From Burkholderiales bacterium (GTDB lineage Bacteria > Pseudomonadota > Gammaproteobacteria > Burkholderiales > Burkholderiaceae): a stretch of DNA of 6,237 nucleotides. This document shows positions 5,330 to 6,237 of the stretch, one piece after another (the stretch's first letter is position 1; every line of letters begins with the position of its first letter). Made by a program: the position numbers and the translations under genes. The notes under the pieces are model-generated. The model saw only the letters and a list, made by a program, of their open reading frames with translations. It was not told the origin of the DNA and searched no databases. The DNA is taken from positions 1 to 6,237 of the forward strand of contig CANBQJ010000220.1 in NCBI GenBank assembly GCA_947371645.1. The letters run 5' to 3'.

Positions 5330-6237
5330 ATGACACGCCCGACCAAATTCAGACTCGGTGACCTGCTGGTGCAGGACGCGCTGATCAGCAACGATCAGCT
5401 CACCGAGGCCTTGGGCGAGCAGCAAAAAAGCGGCCGCAAGCTGGGCAAGGTGCTCATCGACAAGGGCTGGCTGACCGAAGCGCAGATTGCCCGGGCCGTG
5501 GCCCGCCAGCTGCACGCGCCCTATGTGGACCTGGCCCACTTCCCGCTGCGGCCCGAGACCGCGCAATTGCTGTCCGAGGCCGCCGCGCGCCGCATGCGCG
5601 CCATCGTGCTGGACGACACCCACAACGGCCTGCTGGTGGGCATGGCCGACCCCACCGACATCTACGCCTTCGACGAGATCGCCCGCCAGCTCAAGCGCAA
5701 CATCGACCTGGCGGTGGTCACCGAGACCCACCTGCTGGCCGCGCTGGACCGCGCCTACCGCAGCACCAAGGAAATCGAAGGCCTGGCCCGCGAGCTCACC
5801 ACCGAGCTGGCCGGCATGGAAAGCGACCTCGGCGACCTGCTGGGCATCGATTCCAGCAGCAACGAAGACGCGCCTGTGGTGCGGCTGCTGTACTCGGTGT
5901 TCGAGCAGGCGCTGCGCATGCGCGCCTCGGACATCCACATCGAACCCATGGAGCGCATGCTGCGCATCCGCTTCCGCATCGACGGCGTGCTGCATGTGCA
6001 GACCGAGGCCGACGCCAAGATCTCCGGGGCCGTGGCCCTGCGCCTGAAGCTGATGTCCGGCCTGGACATCTCTGAAAAGCGCCTGCCCCAGGACGGCCGT
6101 TTTGCGGTGCGGCTCAAGGACGGCAATGTGGACGTGCGGATCTCGACGCTGCCTTCGCAGCATGGCGAATCGGTGGTCATGCGTTTGTTGACGCAGAACA
6201 CCGGCATGCTGGACCTGCAGAAGCTGCAGATGCCCGA
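5330..6237 (+). CDS. mshE: MSHA pilus extension ATPase MshE, N-terminal part (3' truncated by window edge)
   Basis: MshE is the cytoplasmic hexameric ATPase (GspE/PilB family) that drives pilin polymerisation. No stop occurs before the window edge, so 302 residues are visible, roughly half the usual length. The translation begins MTRPTKFRLGDLLVQDALIS. An MshEN c-di-GMP binding domain (about 1-62) carries two tandem 24-residue motifs. A second N-terminal domain (about 63-143) contains GLLVGMADPTDIYAFDEI. A charged linker follows (about 145-180). The N2 portion of the motor then begins with VVRLLYSVFEQAL and has ASDIHIEP (199-206), RIDGVL (216-221), KRLPQDGRF (250-258) and HGESVVMRLL (278-287), all typical of secretion ATPases. 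The Walker A, Asp box, Walker B and zinc-binding cysteines lie beyond the edge, so catalytic competence cannot be judged. It follows mshL after 21 bases with its own strong ribosome binding site. PilB and GspE are the alternatives; context and the MshEN domain favour MshE. Confidence 0.88.
   Translation, partial: MTRPTKFRLGDLLVQDALISNDQLTEALGEQQKSGRKLGKVLIDKGWLTEAQIARAVARQLHAPYVDLAHFPLRPETAQLLSEAAARRMRAIVLDDTHNGLLVGMADPTDIYAFDEIARQLKRNIDLAVVTETHLLAALDRAYRSTKEIEGLARELTTELAGMESDLGDLLGIDSSSNEDAPVVRLLYSVFEQALRMRASDIHIEPMERMLRIRFRIDGVLHVQTEADAKISGAVALRLKLMSGLDISEKRLPQDGRFAVRLKDGNVDVRISTLPSQHGESVVMRLLTQNTGMLDLQKLQMP
5351..5509 (+). other. MshEN tandem c-di-GMP binding motifs in mshE
   Basis: Motif I is residues 8-31: RLG at 8-10, hydrophobic pairs at 12-13 and 18-19, Leu at 24 and 28, Gln at 31. 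Motif II is residues 37-60: KLG at 37-39, hydrophobic at 41-43, Gly46, Trp47-Leu48, Ile53, Val57, Gln60. They are separated by five residues (32-36). This matches the published MshEN arrangement RLGxx, two hydrophobics, xxG, two hydrophobics, xxxxLxxxLxxQ. Motif I has Ala17 where Gly is usual, and motif II begins with Lys rather than Arg. Both look competent for ligand binding, but that is inferred from sequence. Confidence 0.8.

Noticed and set aside
3590..6163. An 857-residue open frame on the minus strand opposite mshL and mshE.
   Set aside because: It is rich in His, Gln, Gly, Arg and Ala with no recognisable domain, which is typical of antisense shadows in GC-rich DNA. It lies opposite two clear, conserved genes.
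638..6237. The locus as a type II secretion system or a standard PilMNOPQ operon.
   Set aside because: PilM and PilN are fused in one gene, MshK has the DPTRPP hallmark, and the ATPase carries tandem MshEN motifs; together these fit the MSHA class better.

Overview
This window is the front half of an MSHA-type (mannose-sensitive haemagglutinin) type IV pilus assembly operon, read left to right on the + strand. The DNA is strongly GC-rich with G/C-ending codons. The protein sequences look like those of a betaproteobacterium of the order Burkholderiales (Comamonadaceae or Leptothrix/Aquabacterium-like). That placement is inferred from composition and protein character; no marker gene is present.

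Layout: (1) Bases 1-466 hold the 3' end of a gene that enters from outside the window and matches the C-terminus of the DUF1631 family. (2) Bases 467-637 are a short, locally AT-richer gap with a weak hairpin and no convincing promoter. (3) Bases 638-5308 hold four tightly packed genes: mshI (inner-membrane platform, PilM and PilN halves fused), mshJ (PilO/GspM-like), mshK (periplasmic, PilP/GspC-like) and mshL (outer-membrane secretin). Each junction is a 4-base ATGA start/stop overlap. (4) After a 21-base gap with a strong ribosome binding site comes mshE (from 5330), the extension ATPase. It runs off the right edge before its Walker A motif.

How they work together: MshE would power pilin polymerisation at the inner membrane. 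MshI and MshJ would form the alignment subcomplex around the motor and platform, MshK would bridge the periplasm, and MshL would form the outer-membrane pore. The MshE N-terminus carries two well-formed 24-residue c-di-GMP binding motifs, so pilus extension is probably controlled by this second messenger. The platform protein (mshG) and pilins are expected to the right of the window.

This is a recognisable, known kind of system rather than a new one. The points worth a second look are the order I-J-K-L-E, with no mshM/mshN between the secretin and the ATPase and no mshH upstream; the Ser/Thr/Gly-rich inserts in the secretin; its cysteine-free, apparently non-lipidated N-terminus; and the intact MshEN motifs.
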